Assembly (NCBI GenBank): GCA_021463845.1
Contig: JAJTXV010000007.1
Coordinates: forward strand, 1 to 64,000
DNA length: 64,000 nt
Source of the DNA: Anaerolineales bacterium
Lineage (GTDB): Bacteria; Chloroflexota; Anaerolineae; Anaerolineales; UBA11579
Reading direction: 5' to 3'
In this document: positions 7,134 to 15,818 of the stretch, piece by piece
Numbering within the stretch: the stretch's first letter is position 1
Layout: each line of letters opens with the position of its first letter
Notes under the pieces: model-generated
What the model saw: only the letters and a program-made list of their open reading frames with translations
Databases searched by the model: none
Told to the model about the DNA's origin: nothing
Translations under genes and position numbers: made by a program

Positions 7134-7676
7134 CTATTGCTCGATGATCTCTGGCTTGCGGCTGGCGCGCTTCTCCTGAAAGTTGCGCAGCAGAATGGAG
7201 ATACCCACCGCGATCAGGATCAGCGGCCACAGCTTGGAAAGCCAGTCAGTGCCGCCCATGATGCCGCTGAAGAACACGAACAGCGCCGCGCTGAACGCGA
7301 TGGCGGTCAAACCTTCCCGCAGGCCGGCCAACAGGCGGCCTTCCAGCAGGTCTTTGATCAGGGTGCCGACGCCGATGAAGCCCGGGATCAATGTCCACAT
7401 GTAGGACCAGCTGGCCCAGTCGCCCGATTGGTTCTGGTAATACAGAATGCCGCCCACGCCCGCCACGATCGCAGCCGGCACGGCCAGCCCCGGCGAGCGG
7501 AACAGGACACTCAGCAGCAAGATGGCCGCGCCAATGATCACCATCAGCACCGGCCATTCCACCTGCAGATCGATCACGTTAGCCAATCCCGGGAAGAATT
7601 GTTGAGCCAAAAACCAGCCGCCGGCCAGCAACAGCAGTACGCCGATGACCGCATTTCCATTTCGACTTGTGTCCAT
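7134..7676 (-). CDS. Predicted polytopic membrane protein
   Basis: The 180-residue protein has about six short hydrophobic segments separated by small loops and ends in a charged tail (RNFQEKRASRKPE). The first segment (VIGVLLLLAGGWFLAQQ) followed by WPVLMVIIGAAILL resembles LiaF-type or DUF5668 transmembrane modules. No catalytic motif is visible and function is unknown. AGGAGG lies 8 nt before the ATG, with TATATAGG just upstream. It ends at the hairpin before moaA. Confidence 0.8.
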   Translation of the reverse strand: MDTSRNGNAVIGVLLLLAGGWFLAQQFFPGLANVIDLQVEWPVLMVIIGAAILLLSVLFRSPGLAVPAAIVAGVGGILYYQNQSGDWASWSYMWTLIPGFIGVGTLIKDLLEGRLLAGLREGLTAIAFSAALFVFFSGIMGGTDWLSKLWPLILIAVGISILLRNFQEKRASRKPEIIEQ

Positions 7677-7725
7677 AACGTTACCTCCTGCCTATATACG
7701 CAATTTTGCTGTGGCCGTTGCGCGG

Positions 7726-8640
7726 CTAGCGTTTTTGCTTCGCCAGCCGCTCGCGGAACACGCCGGCCACGCCCAACAACACCAGCAGGCTGCCGCCGAT
7801 GGTGTAGACGGTGATCTCTTCGCCAAGAACAAAGTAGCCCAGTAGCAGCGCCAGCACCGGGTTGACATAAGCATACGTCATCACGATCCGCGTGGGCAAT
7901 AACTTGAGCGCGATCACATACGAAGTGAACGCCAGTGTGCCAAAGACCACCAGATAGGCCCAGGCCAGCCAGGCTTCGGTGTTGGGTGTGGGCGCGGGCT
8001 CCTTGAGCAGCACCGCTAGGATGCCGAAACCGATCGAGCCGAACAGCATCTGGTACGCCGAGCTGACCCGCGGCGCCAGCTCAAGCTGGTTGCGCGCCTG
8101 GTACACCGAGCCGGTGGACCAGGCCACTGCAGCCACCAGCAGCGCCACCGTGGCGATCGCATCGGCATGCACCCCGCTGGAGAGCGAGGGCAGCGTCAGC
8201 ACCACGATGCCGCCGAAGCCGGTCAGGAGTGATATCAGCAGTAGCGGAGACGGCAGCTTGCGGTCCCACACCGCTTCCACCACCGCCGCCCAGATCGGCG
8301 AGGCGGCCACCAACAGCGCGGCCAGACCTGATTCGGTGCGTTGCTCTGCAAAGGTCACCAAGCCGTTGCCCGCCACCCACAGCAGAAGACCCGAGACCAG
8401 CAGGGTCAGCGTTTCGCGCCGGGTGATGCGGATGCGCTCTTTCTTGAAGTAGCTCCAGGTGAACAGGATCAGGCAGCCCAGTGCGGCCCGCATCAAGCCC
8501 ATGGTGAAGGGCGGGAAGCCGGCCCCTTCGCGCACGGCAATCCGAATAGCCAGGTAGGTGCTGCTCCATACTAAATAAACGACCAGTAGGTTGGCCAGGC
8601 CGGTGCGGTTCAGGCCTTGCGTTTGTGTATTGGTGTTCAT
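7726..8640 (-). CDS. EamA/DMT-superfamily transporter
   Basis: The 304-residue protein has ten predicted membrane segments in two homologous halves, the normal EamA architecture. Diagnostic stretches are YLVWSSTYLAIRIAVREG in the first helix, FAEQRTESGLAALLVAASPIW, and the second-half signature YAYVNPVLALLLGYFVLGEE. It most resembles the YedA/RhaT-like metabolite exporters; the substrate cannot be inferred. GAGGAG precedes the start. It lies 11 nt after a second EamA gene, so the two are probably one transcription unit. Confidence 0.9.
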   Translation of the reverse strand: MNTNTQTQGLNRTGLANLLVVYLVWSSTYLAIRIAVREGAGFPPFTMGLMRAALGCLILFTWSYFKKERIRITRRETLTLLVSGLLLWVAGNGLVTFAEQRTESGLAALLVAASPIWAAVVEAVWDRKLPSPLLLISLLTGFGGIVVLTLPSLSSGVHADAIATVALLVAAVAWSTGSVYQARNQLELAPRVSSAYQMLFGSIGFGILAVLLKEPAPTPNTEAWLAWAYLVVFGTLAFTSYVIALKLLPTRIVMTYAYVNPVLALLLGYFVLGEEITVYTIGGSLLVLLGVAGVFRERLAKQKR

Positions 8641-8651
8641 TGCTCCTCAGT

Positions 8652-9545
8652 TTACTTCGCCGCAGTAACGGTGTGTACGCGGCTGCGATGCACGATAACC
8701 ACGCCGATCAGCACCGCCAGCGCGCCCAGCCACTCGCTGCGCGATAGCCATTCGCCCAGGATCGGCCCGGCGATGATGGCGGTCAGGATCGGCTGGATCA
8801 AGAGCGTCGGCGAAACCATGGACGCTGGCAGGTGCCCCTGCGCATAGTTAAGCAGCATCCAGCCGCCGCCCTGCACTACCAGGCCCAGCGCCAGCAGATA
8901 CCCGTATGTTTGCTGCGAGTAGCCGGTCAGCGGCACCTGCGTGATCAGGCAGAACAGCAGCAACAGTACGCTGCCCACCGCCGCGGTGACCCAGAAGAAT
9001 GAGAACGTGTCCAGATGCTGGCGGCCGGGCTGCGCCACCAGCATATAACCGGCATAAAAGAACGAACCGACCAGGCCCAGAATGCCGCCGCGGTTGATCT
9101 CGAACTCAGCGCCAAACTCGATCCCCAGCACCACCAACGCGCCCAGCATCGCCAGCGCCAGACCCAGCCAGAAAGTGGGCTTAAGCTTCTCGCGGAAAAT
9201 GAACAGCGCGCCCAGCCCCACCCACAACGGGGCCGCATTGCCCAACAGGGTCGGGATGGTGGCGCCGCCGTAGGCCACGCCGCTGGACCAGACCGCCAGA
9301 TCCGTGGCCAGGAAGAACCCGGCCAGTGCGCCGAACCACAAGCCTTGCCGCGAGAGCGGGCCGTGCTTGCGCCGGCTGGCTGCGAACGGGATCGCCAGCG
9401 CCGCCGCGGCAATGCCCATGCGGTACAGGCTCACCACGCTGCCGGGCGCGTCGGCCAGGCGGGTGAAGATGGCTGAGGTGGCAATGATCAGCGTGCCGGC
9501 CGCAAGGGCTAGATAGGCTTTCCAGGGCGAGGTGCGTTCAGGCAT
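8652..9545 (-). CDS. EamA/DMT-superfamily transporter (tandem paralogue)
   Basis: The 297-residue, ten-helix drug/metabolite transporter has the two-repeat EamA architecture: TSAIFTRLADAPGSVVSLYR in helix 1, ATIPTLLGNAAPLWVGLGA in the first repeat and MVSPTLLIQPILTAIIAGPILGE in the second. It is only distantly similar to the neighbour at 7726, so the pair is old or independently acquired. No Shine-Dalgarno is visible. A TAGAAT on the minus strand (9560-9555) lies 9 nt before the ATG, suggesting a very short leader. Substrate unknown. Confidence 0.9.
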   Translation of the reverse strand: MPERTSPWKAYLALAAGTLIIATSAIFTRLADAPGSVVSLYRMGIAAAALAIPFAASRRKHGPLSRQGLWFGALAGFFLATDLAVWSSGVAYGGATIPTLLGNAAPLWVGLGALFIFREKLKPTFWLGLALAMLGALVVLGIEFGAEFEINRGGILGLVGSFFYAGYMLVAQPGRQHLDTFSFFWVTAAVGSVLLLLFCLITQVPLTGYSQQTYGYLLALGLVVQGGGWMLLNYAQGHLPASMVSPTLLIQPILTAIIAGPILGEWLSRSEWLGALAVLIGVVIVHRSRVHTVTAAK

Positions 9546-9644
9546 AAGTCTCGGATTCTAATTGATGAGGCTCTATAAAAACACCGAGACAGCCAGGCGA
9601 GTTGCTTCGTTTGCTAATTTAGTTCTGATATAGCTTCACTAAAA

Positions 9645-9671
9645 TTCACAGTACGCTCGCAAAGGTATAAT
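9645..9671 (+). promoter_or_regulatory. Probable promoter for the DUF1232 gene pair
   Basis: A TATAAT hexamer at 9666-9671 is preceded by TTCACA (9645-9650) with a 15-bp spacer, slightly short for sigma-70. The start codon is a GTG at 9697 with TGGAGG upstream. Confidence 0.55.
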
Positions 9672-9696
9672 CCCTTTAGCGAGTGCTGGAGGCAAC

Positions 9697-9999
9697 GTGG
9701 AAGATAACAATAAGCCTGAAATTCTGGTAGAGCGTGACCAACGCGGCGCACCCAGCGGCCTGGGCACTCAGTTCAAGCTTTTGCTGCGGCTCATGCGTGA
9801 CCCGCGCGTCAGCCCTCTGCTCAAGGTGCTGCCCATTGGCGCCGTGGTGTATCTGTTCTCGCCTGACCTGTTGCCCATGATTCTGGATGATGCCGTGGTG
9901 CTGGGCGTGGGCTTCTACGCATTCCTGGAGCTATGCCCGCCCGAAGTGGTCGCGGAGCACCGCGCCGCCCTGGCCGCCGAAGCGGCGAGAGGCGGCTAA
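9697..9999 (+). CDS. DUF1232 (YkvA-like) small membrane-associated protein
   Basis: The 100-residue protein follows the DUF1232 pattern: an amphipathic helix, LLKVLPIGAVVYLFSPDLLPMILDDAVVLGVGF, then an acidic C-terminal helix. The two short hydrophobic segments around the SPDL turn are characteristic. Function of the family is unknown. The GTG start is supported by TGGAGG at the right distance. It is followed 3 nt after its stop by a homologous gene, giving a tandem duplicate pair. Confidence 0.8.
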   Translation: MEDNNKPEILVERDQRGAPSGLGTQFKLLLRLMRDPRVSPLLKVLPIGAVVYLFSPDLLPMILDDAVVLGVGFYAFLELCPPEVVAEHRAALAAEAARGG

Positions 10000-10002
10000 T
10001 CC

Positions 10003-10350
10003 ATGCAATACCTGCAAAGATTCCTCCCTCCCGGCGGCGGTGGCCGCATGGCTGATTTCCTCAACCAGTTCCGCCTGACCTGGCGCCTGATCCGCGATAA
10101 GCGCGTCAACGCCCTCTATAAGATCATTCCCTTCGCATCCATCCTCTATCTCATCTCGCCGCTGGACTTTGCCATTCCGCTGCTGGATGATGTGGCCGTC
10201 TTGTGGCTCGGTACCTCCATCTTCACCGAGTTGTGCCCTACGGATGTTGTCGAAGAGCACCGCGCCGCGCTTGCCAAAGGCGGCCGCCGCGCCCAGATCA
10301 AAATTGATGAAGGCGACGTAATGGACGCCGACTACACGGAGAAAGAATAA
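10003..10350 (+). CDS. DUF1232 (YkvA-like) protein, tandem paralogue
   Basis: The 115-residue protein is clearly related to the preceding one: LYKIIPFASILYLISPLDFAIPLLDDVAVLWLG is followed by TELCPxxVVxEHRAAL, which both share. An extended acidic tail (IDEGDVMDADYTEKE) is unique to this copy. The start at 10003 gives a short basic leader; a second ATG at 10048 is possible. The last codons carry the GGAG that appears to serve the next gene. Confidence 0.78.
   Translation: MQYLQRFLPPGGGGRMADFLNQFRLTWRLIRDKRVNALYKIIPFASILYLISPLDFAIPLLDDVAVLWLGTSIFTELCPTDVVEEHRAALAKGGRRAQIKIDEGDVMDADYTEKE
10338..10349 (+). promoter_or_regulatory. Ribosome-binding site placing a non-standard AUA start
   Basis: GGAG at 10338-10341 is followed after 5 nt by ATA (10347-10349), which opens the frame of the next gene. 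Translation from it gives IKTLLRLLPLTLLLAAC, a textbook lipoprotein signal peptide. The conventional TTG at 10368 lacks any Shine-Dalgarno and removes the charged n-region. Confidence 0.5.
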
Positions 10351-10367
10351 AGACTCTACTTCGCCTG

Positions 10368-11600
10368 TTGCCCCTGACCCTGCTGCTGGCGGCCTGCTAC
10401 AACCGCCCAGCCCCCAGCACGGCTCCATCTGAGCCGGTCATCTCCTCCCCTGTATCCTCCTCAAACGAAACCCAGCCGGTGGAGCAAGCCACCCTGGCCA
10501 TCGATAAAGATCAGACCGCCGCGGCCGGCTTTGCCAATCCAGCTGAATACAGCTGGAACCTGGTAAGCCAGGGCTATGCCCAGCCTCTGTTGGTCACCCA
10601 TGCCGGTGACGGCAGCGAGCGCTTGTTTGTGGTCGAGCAGCAGGGTGTGATCGCGGTGATTGAGAACGGCCAGCGTCTGGCTGAGCCTTTCCTGGATATT
10701 CGCTTTGAGGTTGGCAGCAACGGCAACGAGCAAGGCCTACTGGGGCTTGCCTTTCATCCTGATTTTGAGAACAACGGCTATTTCTATGTGAACTACACCG
10801 GCCTCGGTGGCAATACTGTCATCGCCCGCTTTGAAGTTTCAGATGACCGCAATGTCGCCAACGTCGATTCCGAAGCCCCGATGCTTTACATCGCCCAGCC
10901 TTACGCCAACCATAACGGCGGCCATATAGAATTCGGGCCGGACGGCTATCTTTACATCGGCAGCGGCGATGGCGGCTCCGGCGGCGATCCGCAGAACAAT
11001 GGTCAGTCGCTTGAAACCTTGCTTGGCAAGCTGTTGCGCATCGATGTGAATGTCGACGGGCCGTACGGCATCCCGGCTGACAATCCCTTCGCCTCCGGCG
11101 GCGGCTTGGGTGAGATCTGGGCCTACGGCCTGCGCAACCCTTGGCGTTTCAGCTTCGACACTGCCACGGGTGACCTGTACATTGCTGATGTTGGCCAGGG
11201 TGACTGGGAAGAAGTCCACATGCTGCCGGCTGGCACGGGCAACGGCGCCAACCTGGGCTGGAAGTTCTACGAAGGCACCCACCCCTACGAGGGCACTGCG
11301 CCCGAAGGCCTACAGCTCGACTTCCCGGTTGTGGAATATGACCATGGCTCGCGCTGCTCGATCACTGGCGGCTATGTCTACCGCGGCGCGCGTGTCCCCG
11401 CCTGGAACGGCATCTACTTCTACGGTGACTTCTGCTCCGGCGAAGTGATGGGCATGTACCAAACGCCTGATGGCGAGTGGAACTCACAGGTCCTCTGGGA
11501 TACCCAGGCGCTCATCACTTCCTTCGGCATTGACGAGGCTGGCGAACTCTACTTGGTGGACCGCAACGGCGGTATTTACCAACTCCAAGCCAACAACTAA
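10368..11600 (+). CDS. PQQ-dependent sugar (glucose/sorbosone) dehydrogenase-like lipoprotein
   Basis: The ~410-residue secreted beta-propeller belongs to the soluble aldose dehydrogenase family. Typical blades are NEQGLLGLAFHPDFENNGYFYVNYT, NHNGGHIEFGPDGYLYIGSGDGG and EIWAYGLRNPWRFSFDTATGDLYIADVGQ. The family oxidises sugars or acts as an extracellular lectin-like propeller; the substrate is unclear. A lipobox LLAAC is visible. The coordinates use the first standard start (TTG 10368), but the signal peptide is only complete if translation starts at the ATA at 10347, which has a well-placed GGAG. The preceding gene ends at 10350. Confidence 0.88.
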   Translation: MPLTLLLAACYNRPAPSTAPSEPVISSPVSSSNETQPVEQATLAIDKDQTAAAGFANPAEYSWNLVSQGYAQPLLVTHAGDGSERLFVVEQQGVIAVIENGQRLAEPFLDIRFEVGSNGNEQGLLGLAFHPDFENNGYFYVNYTGLGGNTVIARFEVSDDRNVANVDSEAPMLYIAQPYANHNGGHIEFGPDGYLYIGSGDGGSGGDPQNNGQSLETLLGKLLRIDVNVDGPYGIPADNPFASGGGLGEIWAYGLRNPWRFSFDTATGDLYIADVGQGDWEEVHMLPAGTGNGANLGWKFYEGTHPYEGTAPEGLQLDFPVVEYDHGSRCSITGGYVYRGARVPAWNGIYFYGDFCSGEVMGMYQTPDGEWNSQVLWDTQALITSFGIDEAGELYLVDRNGGIYQLQANN

Positions 11601-11610
11601 ACTCAGCAGT

Positions 11611-12516
11611 ATGGCAGCGCCCACTCCATCTGCTGACATTGTGGTCGTCTATAACCCGCAATCCAGTGCGGCCAATCACGCGCGCCTGCACAAGGTCATC
11701 GCAGATGCTTTCGCCGGGCGTAGCGTGGATTTTTGCGAATGCAGCCCGCAGGCTGATATGCAAGCGCGCCTGGCGCCCTGGCTCGCCGCCGGCGTGCGCC
11801 TGGTGATCGCCGCCGGCGGCGACGGCACCATCTCCGATGTGGCCGACGCGCTGGTTGGCACGGATGCGGTGCTGGGCATATTGCCCCAGGGCACCAGCAA
11901 TGTGCTGGCGCGTGAGCTCAAGCTGCCCCTGCGCATGGAGGCGGCCGCCCGCCTGTTGGCTGGTGAGTATGCGGTGCGCAAGATCGATGTGCTGCGCGCC
12001 GGCGACAGTGTATGCGTGCTGGGCGTCAGCGTGGGCCTCAGCGCCCAGGCCATGCGTGATACCGGCCGCGGCCAGAAGCGCCTGCTAGGCCCGTGGGCCT
12101 ACTGGCTCACTTTTGCGCGGCACTTCTTCAGCCTGCGCTCGCACCTCTTCACCGTGGAGCTGGATGGCTATGCCACCCAGCTGCGCTCCACTGATGTGCT
12201 CGCCATGAATGTGGGCACGATCGCCTTTCGTGCCATCCGTTGGGGCCCTGAGGTCAAGCCGGATGACGGCTTGCTTGATTTTTGCTTCCTGTGGGCGCGC
12301 AACGGTTTGGAATATGCCCTCACCATTCTCAGTTTTGCACTGCGCCTGTATACGCGCAATGAGCGTGTGAATGTCGTGCCGCTGGCGCGCAGCCTGCGCA
12401 TTGTGAAGCCCGAAGGGCTGCTGGTGCAGGGCGATGGGGATGTGATCGGCGTGACGCCGATCACCATCACGCTTGAAAAAGCCGCGCTGAACATTGCCGT
12501 GCCACAGCCGGCATAA
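11611..12516 (+). CDS. Diacylglycerol/lipid kinase family protein (YegS/BmrU-like)
   Basis: The 301-residue protein has the DAGK catalytic domain: VVVYNPQSS at the N-terminus, the nucleotide-binding GGDGT in IAAGGDGTISDVADAL, and LPQGTSNVLARELKLP. The C-terminal beta-sandwich includes DDGLLDFCF. Such kinases phosphorylate diacylglycerol or related membrane lipids at the cytoplasmic face. The ATG at 11611 is chosen because homology starts at once; the longer frame into the previous gene is not coding. It follows the sugar-dehydrogenase gene by 10 nt. Confidence 0.9.
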   Translation: MAAPTPSADIVVVYNPQSSAANHARLHKVIADAFAGRSVDFCECSPQADMQARLAPWLAAGVRLVIAAGGDGTISDVADALVGTDAVLGILPQGTSNVLARELKLPLRMEAAARLLAGEYAVRKIDVLRAGDSVCVLGVSVGLSAQAMRDTGRGQKRLLGPWAYWLTFARHFFSLRSHLFTVELDGYATQLRSTDVLAMNVGTIAFRAIRWGPEVKPDDGLLDFCFLWARNGLEYALTILSFALRLYTRNERVNVVPLARSLRIVKPEGLLVQGDGDVIGVTPITITLEKAALNIAVPQPA

Positions 12517-12546
12517 CTCTCCCAGTACAACGATCTAACTGTCCGG

Positions 12547-13326
12547 CTATTTGGGGCGGCGCTGGCGCACGGCTTCGAACAGCAGCAAGCTGCCCGCCGT
12601 GGCCGCATTAAGCGATTCGATCTGCCCTGGCATGCGGATCTGGATGGCTTCCGCCCCCAAACCGCGTGCATCCGGGCTGGGGCCATTCGCCTCGCCGCCC
12701 ACAATGAAAGCCAGCTTGCGGGTCAGATCCACTTCGTCAAATGGCCGCCCGATGTTGGCTTCGGCCAGCAAGGCGTGCAGCCCATGCTGCTCCAAGAAAG
12801 CGCGTATGGCCTGCCAGTCCAATTCCAGCACCGGCAAGCGCAGCTGGGCGCCCATGCCGCCTCGCAGCACTTTGGGCGCGAACGGGTCCACGCAGCCTGG
12901 CGCCAGCACCGCCGCGTGGGCGCCGGCCGCCGCCGCGCTGCGCAGCAGGGTGCCAACATTGCCGGGGTCATTCACCCGGTCCAGAATGACCACCAGGTCC
13001 GGCCCGGCCGCCAATGGCACCGCCTGGCGCTCGATTTCCAGCAGCAGCCCGGCCGGGGTCTTGGTGTCGCTCACGGCTTCCATCACGTTATCGGTGACTT
13101 CGTCCATTTCGGCGCCGGCGTCTTTGAACGCAGACACCAGTTCCATACCGCGCGGTTCCAGCTCGGCCGTGTAAAAGCCCTGTTTGACCTTCCAGCCGGC
13201 TGCCAGCACTTCTTCGGCCAGGCGCACCCCTTCGGCAACGAACGCGTTCGCCTGGCGGCGTTCCTTGGCGCGGCTTTGCAGAGCGCGGATGTGTTGCACG
13301 CGCGGATTTTGAGCTGAGCTGATCAT
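12547..13326 (-). CDS. TrmH/SpoU-family RNA 2'-O-methyltransferase
   Basis: The 259-residue SPOUT enzyme has an N-terminal L30e-like substrate-binding domain (ISSAQNPRVQHIRAL ... FVAEGVRLAEEVL) and the trefoil-knot catalytic domain. SpoU motif 1 is DRVNDPGNVGTLLRSAAAAG, motif 2 is FIVGGEANGPS and motif 3 is ESLNAATAGSLLLFEA. The likely target is ribosomal RNA, as in RlmB-like proteins; the exact nucleotide is unknown. A TACAAT on the minus strand (13340-13335) sits 8 nt before the ATG and no Shine-Dalgarno is visible, suggesting a nearly leaderless transcript. Confidence 0.92.
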   Translation of the reverse strand: MISSAQNPRVQHIRALQSRAKERRQANAFVAEGVRLAEEVLAAGWKVKQGFYTAELEPRGMELVSAFKDAGAEMDEVTDNVMEAVSDTKTPAGLLLEIERQAVPLAAGPDLVVILDRVNDPGNVGTLLRSAAAAGAHAAVLAPGCVDPFAPKVLRGGMGAQLRLPVLELDWQAIRAFLEQHGLHALLAEANIGRPFDEVDLTRKLAFIVGGEANGPSPDARGLGAEAIQIRMPGQIESLNAATAGSLLLFEAVRQRRPK

Positions 13327-13399
13327 GCGCGTTTATTGTAGTGCCGCCTTGCGAGGCAATGCAAGCCCCAGTGTAGAATTCCACCTCTGGAGGAATACC

Positions 13400-14503
13400 A
13401 TGGCTGATCCGCGTGTACAAAAGCTTGCCCAAACCCTTGTGGAATATTCCGTCAAGGTGAAGCCCGGGGACTGGGTGGTGATTTTTGGTCATCCACTCGC
13501 CGAGGAGTTGGCCGCCGAGGTGCTGCGCTATACCCTGCGCGCCGGTGGCAACCCCAGTGTATTGATGGGCGTTGGCGCCACGCAACGCGTTTTCCTTGAG
13601 GAAGCCAGCGAAGAGCAACTCAAGTGGCTTTCACCATTTGAGCGCATGCCCTTTGAGCAGGCGGATGTATTCATCAGCCTGGATGCCTCTGACAACACGC
13701 GCAACCTAAGCATGGTTGACAGCCAGAAGCAGCAGACCCGCTCGGCCGCCCGCCGCGAGATCATGCAGGCCTACATGCGCCGCAGCGCCAGCGGCGAGCT
13801 GCGCTGGACCCTGACCCGCGTGCCCTGCCAGGCCTATGCCCAGGAAGCCGACATGAGCCTGAGCGACTATGCCGATTTTGTATACCGTGCCTGCAAGGTG
13901 GACCAGGCAGACCCTGTCGCCCTGTGGAACGAGATCGAGGCTGACCAGAAGCGTTTGGTGGATTGGCTCAAGGGCAAAAAGCAGGTACACCTGCGCGGCG
14001 GCAATATCGATATTCAGATGTCGATCGAGGGCCGCACCTTCATCAACTCCACTGCCCATCACAACATGCCTGGCTCAGAGATCTTCACCGGCCCGGTGGA
14101 AGAGTCTGTGAACGGCTGGGTCGCTTACACCTACCCCGCCATCTACCTGGGGTGCGAGGTGGATGGCATCCGCCTTGAGTTCAAAGACGGTAAGGTGATC
14201 AACGCCACCGCTGAGAAGAATGAGGAATATTTGCTCAAGATGCTGGATATGGATGCCGGTGCGCGTTTCCTGGGCGAGTTAGGCATCGGCACCAACTTCA
14301 GTATTGACCGCTTCACCAAGAGCATCCTCTATGACGAGAAAATGGGTGGAACCATCCACATGGCCCTGGGCATGAGCTATCCGGAAACCGGCGGCAAGAA
14401 CCAATCCTCACTGCACTGGGACATGATCTGCGATATGCGCGATGACAGCGAGATCCTGGTGGATGGAGACCTGTTCTACAAGAACGGCCAGTTCCAGGTC
14501 TAG
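13400..14503 (+). CDS. Aminopeptidase, M29 (thermophilic aminopeptidase) family
   Basis: The 367-residue metallopeptidase runs end-to-end like M29 enzymes: KLAQTLVEYSVKVKPGDWVVI at the N-terminus, FINSTAHHNMPGSEIFTGPVEESVNG with metal-ligand Glu residues, and the C-terminal NQSSLHWDMICDM carrying the His-x-Asp pair. It releases N-terminal amino acids from peptides in the cytoplasm. The ATG at 13400 follows TGGAGG at 13388-13393 with ideal spacing; upstream in-frame codons are non-coding. It ends at a strong bidirectional terminator. Confidence 0.93.
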   Translation: MADPRVQKLAQTLVEYSVKVKPGDWVVIFGHPLAEELAAEVLRYTLRAGGNPSVLMGVGATQRVFLEEASEEQLKWLSPFERMPFEQADVFISLDASDNTRNLSMVDSQKQQTRSAARREIMQAYMRRSASGELRWTLTRVPCQAYAQEADMSLSDYADFVYRACKVDQADPVALWNEIEADQKRLVDWLKGKKQVHLRGGNIDIQMSIEGRTFINSTAHHNMPGSEIFTGPVEESVNGWVAYTYPAIYLGCEVDGIRLEFKDGKVINATAEKNEEYLLKMLDMDAGARFLGELGIGTNFSIDRFTKSILYDEKMGGTIHMALGMSYPETGGKNQSSLHWDMICDMRDDSEILVDGDLFYKNGQFQV

Positions 14504-14521
14504 AGCAATTTGTGTGAACAT

Positions 14522-14553
14522 AAAAAAGACCGCCCTTGGGCGGTCTTTTTTTT
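14522..14553. terminator. Bidirectional intrinsic terminator
   Basis: GACCGCCC and GGGCGGTC form a stem with a 2-nt loop, flanked by six A on one side and eight T on the other. It ends both the aminopeptidase (plus) and the infC-rpmI-rplT operon (minus). Confidence 0.95.
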
Positions 14554-14569
14554 GTACGCAGTCTCGTGC

Positions 14570-14920
14570 TTAGTTGAGCTTGGCCTGGGCGACCACGGCC
14601 TTGAAGGCGGCCGCATCGCGCACCGCGATGTCAGACAGCATCTTGCGATTGATATCGATGTTGGCCTTCTTGAGGCCGTTCATCAACTGGCTGTAGCTCA
14701 CGCCGTTCAGGCGGGCAGCCGCGTTGATGCGCATGATCCACAAGCCGCGCAGGTCACGCTTCTTGTTGCGGCGGTCGCGGTAGGCATACGCCAGGCTCTT
14801 CAAGCGGGCTTCGTTGGCGCGCTTGTACAGCTTGGAGCGCGTGCCGAACTGGCCCTTGGTCTCCTTCAGAACCTTTTGGTGCCGCTTGCGGCGGGTAATA
14901 CCGGTCTTTACTCGTGCCAT
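14570..14920 (-). CDS. rplT: 50S ribosomal protein L20
   Basis: The 116-residue protein is full-length L20, beginning [18 protein letters not shown] and containing [22 protein letters not shown]20 is an early assembly protein of the large subunit and in several bacteria represses its own operon by binding the mRNA leader. It follows rpmI by 7 nt, in the conserved infC-rpmI-rplT order. A GGAAGC sequence precedes the ATG. Confidence 0.98.
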   Translation of the reverse strand: MARVKTGITRRKRHQKVLKETKGQFGTRSKLYKRANEARLKSLAYAYRDRRNKKRDLRGLWIMRINAAARLNGVSYSQLMNGLKKANIDINRKMLSDIAVRDAAAFKAVVAQAKLN

Positions 14921-14927
14921 GCTTCCT

Positions 14928-15179
14928 CTACTTCGCCGTGCGCGTGGCCGGGTTGGCGCGGTACTTGCTCATGTACGGCGCCAGCTGGCGGATGCGCTTC
15001 TGCAGGGCTTTGCCCTGCACGGGGATCATCTCCGTGAATTTTGCCTTGGTGCGCGCCGAGGTGCGGCGGCGCAAGTGGCTCTTGCCGCCCTTGGTGCGTA
15101 CCAGCTTGCCAGACCCGGTCAAGCGAAAGCGCTTGGCGGTGGCTTTGTGGGTCTTCATGCGAAATTTCTTAACTGCCAC
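14928..15179 (-). CDS. rpmI: 50S ribosomal protein L35
   Basis: The 83-residue basic protein has the L35 core [22 protein letters not shown] and HLRRRTSA. It is about 18 residues longer than the usual ~65, with a basic C-terminal tail after the RQLAPYM motif. The order infC-rpmI-rplT confirms the identity. A GGAG sequence precedes the ATG. Confidence 0.96.
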   Translation of the reverse strand: MAVKKFRMKTHKATAKRFRLTGSGKLVRTKGGKSHLRRRTSARTKAKFTEMIPVQGKALQKRIRQLAPYMSKYRANPATRTAK

Positions 15180-15197
15180 AACTACTCCTCTTGCGCT

Positions 15198-15231
15198 TTA
15201 GCTGAGCGCTATTTTATTAGCGCTCAGCTAA
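15198..15231. repeat. 14-bp perfect inverted repeat between infC and rpmI
   Basis: TTAGCTGAGCGCTA and its exact complement are separated by a 6-nt T-rich loop. On the operon (minus) strand it lacks a T-tail and so is not an intrinsic terminator. In the mRNA it is a stable stem-loop between the IF3 stop and the L35 ribosome-binding site, where it could act in processing, stability or L20-type feedback. Confidence 0.8.
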
Positions 15232-15236
15232 GAGCA

Positions 15237-15818
15237 CTATTCCTCTGCGCTATCCGCTGCAGGTTCTTTCTTTTCCTTGGCCTCGCCCTTGGCATCCTTG
15301 CCGGCGCCTTCATTGGGGGCCAACACCATCAGCAGCGTGCGCCCCTCAAACTCCGGGGCCTGCTCGATGATGGAAATGTCCTGCAACTCGGCGGCAATCT
15401 CCTTGAGATCCTGCAGAGCGATCTCAGGGTAGTCACGTTCGCGGCCGCGGAAGCGGATGCGGACTTTGACCTTCTTGCCTTCGTTCAGCCAGCCGCGCGC
15501 CGCCTTGGTTTTGAAGCCGCGGTGGTGCTCGGTGGTCTTGGGTCGCAGACGAATTTCCTTGATCTCGACCTTTTTCTGTGCCTTGCGCGCCTCACGTTCC
15601 TTCTTGGTGCGCTCGTAGGTGAACTTACCGTAGCTAACCACACGGCAGACTGGCGGCTTGGAGTTGGGGGCAACCTCAATAAGGTCAAGACCTGCCTCGG
15701 CAGCTATCCTGAGCGCTTCTTCGATTGGCACAATTCCGCGATTTTCGCCGTCCGCATCGATCAGGCGGACCTCTTTAACCCGAATGGCTCTGTTTACACG
15801 GTACTCAGATGTACTGAT
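15237..15818 (-). CDS. infC: Translation initiation factor IF-3
   Basis: The protein shows the IF3 N-domain (YRVNRAIRVKEVRLIDADGENRGIVPIEEAL), linker and C-domain (VKVRIRFRGRE, ending with an acidic tail). IF3 binds the 30S subunit and discriminates against non-canonical start codons. I place the start at ATC (15818-15816): an AGGAG (15832-15828) lies 9 nt upstream, and no in-frame ATG or GTG exists nearby. The only conventional alternative is TTG at 15839, which would put the AGGAG inside the gene. Rare AUU/AUC starts are the known basis of IF3 autoregulation. Confidence 0.93.
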   Translation of the reverse strand: MSTSEYRVNRAIRVKEVRLIDADGENRGIVPIEEALRIAAEAGLDLIEVAPNSKPPVCRVVSYGKFTYERTKKEREARKAQKKVEIKEIRLRPKTTEHHRGFKTKAARGWLNEGKKVKVRIRFRGRERDYPEIALQDLKEIAAELQDISIIEQAPEFEGRTLLMVLAPNEGAGKDAKGEAKEKKEPAADSAEE

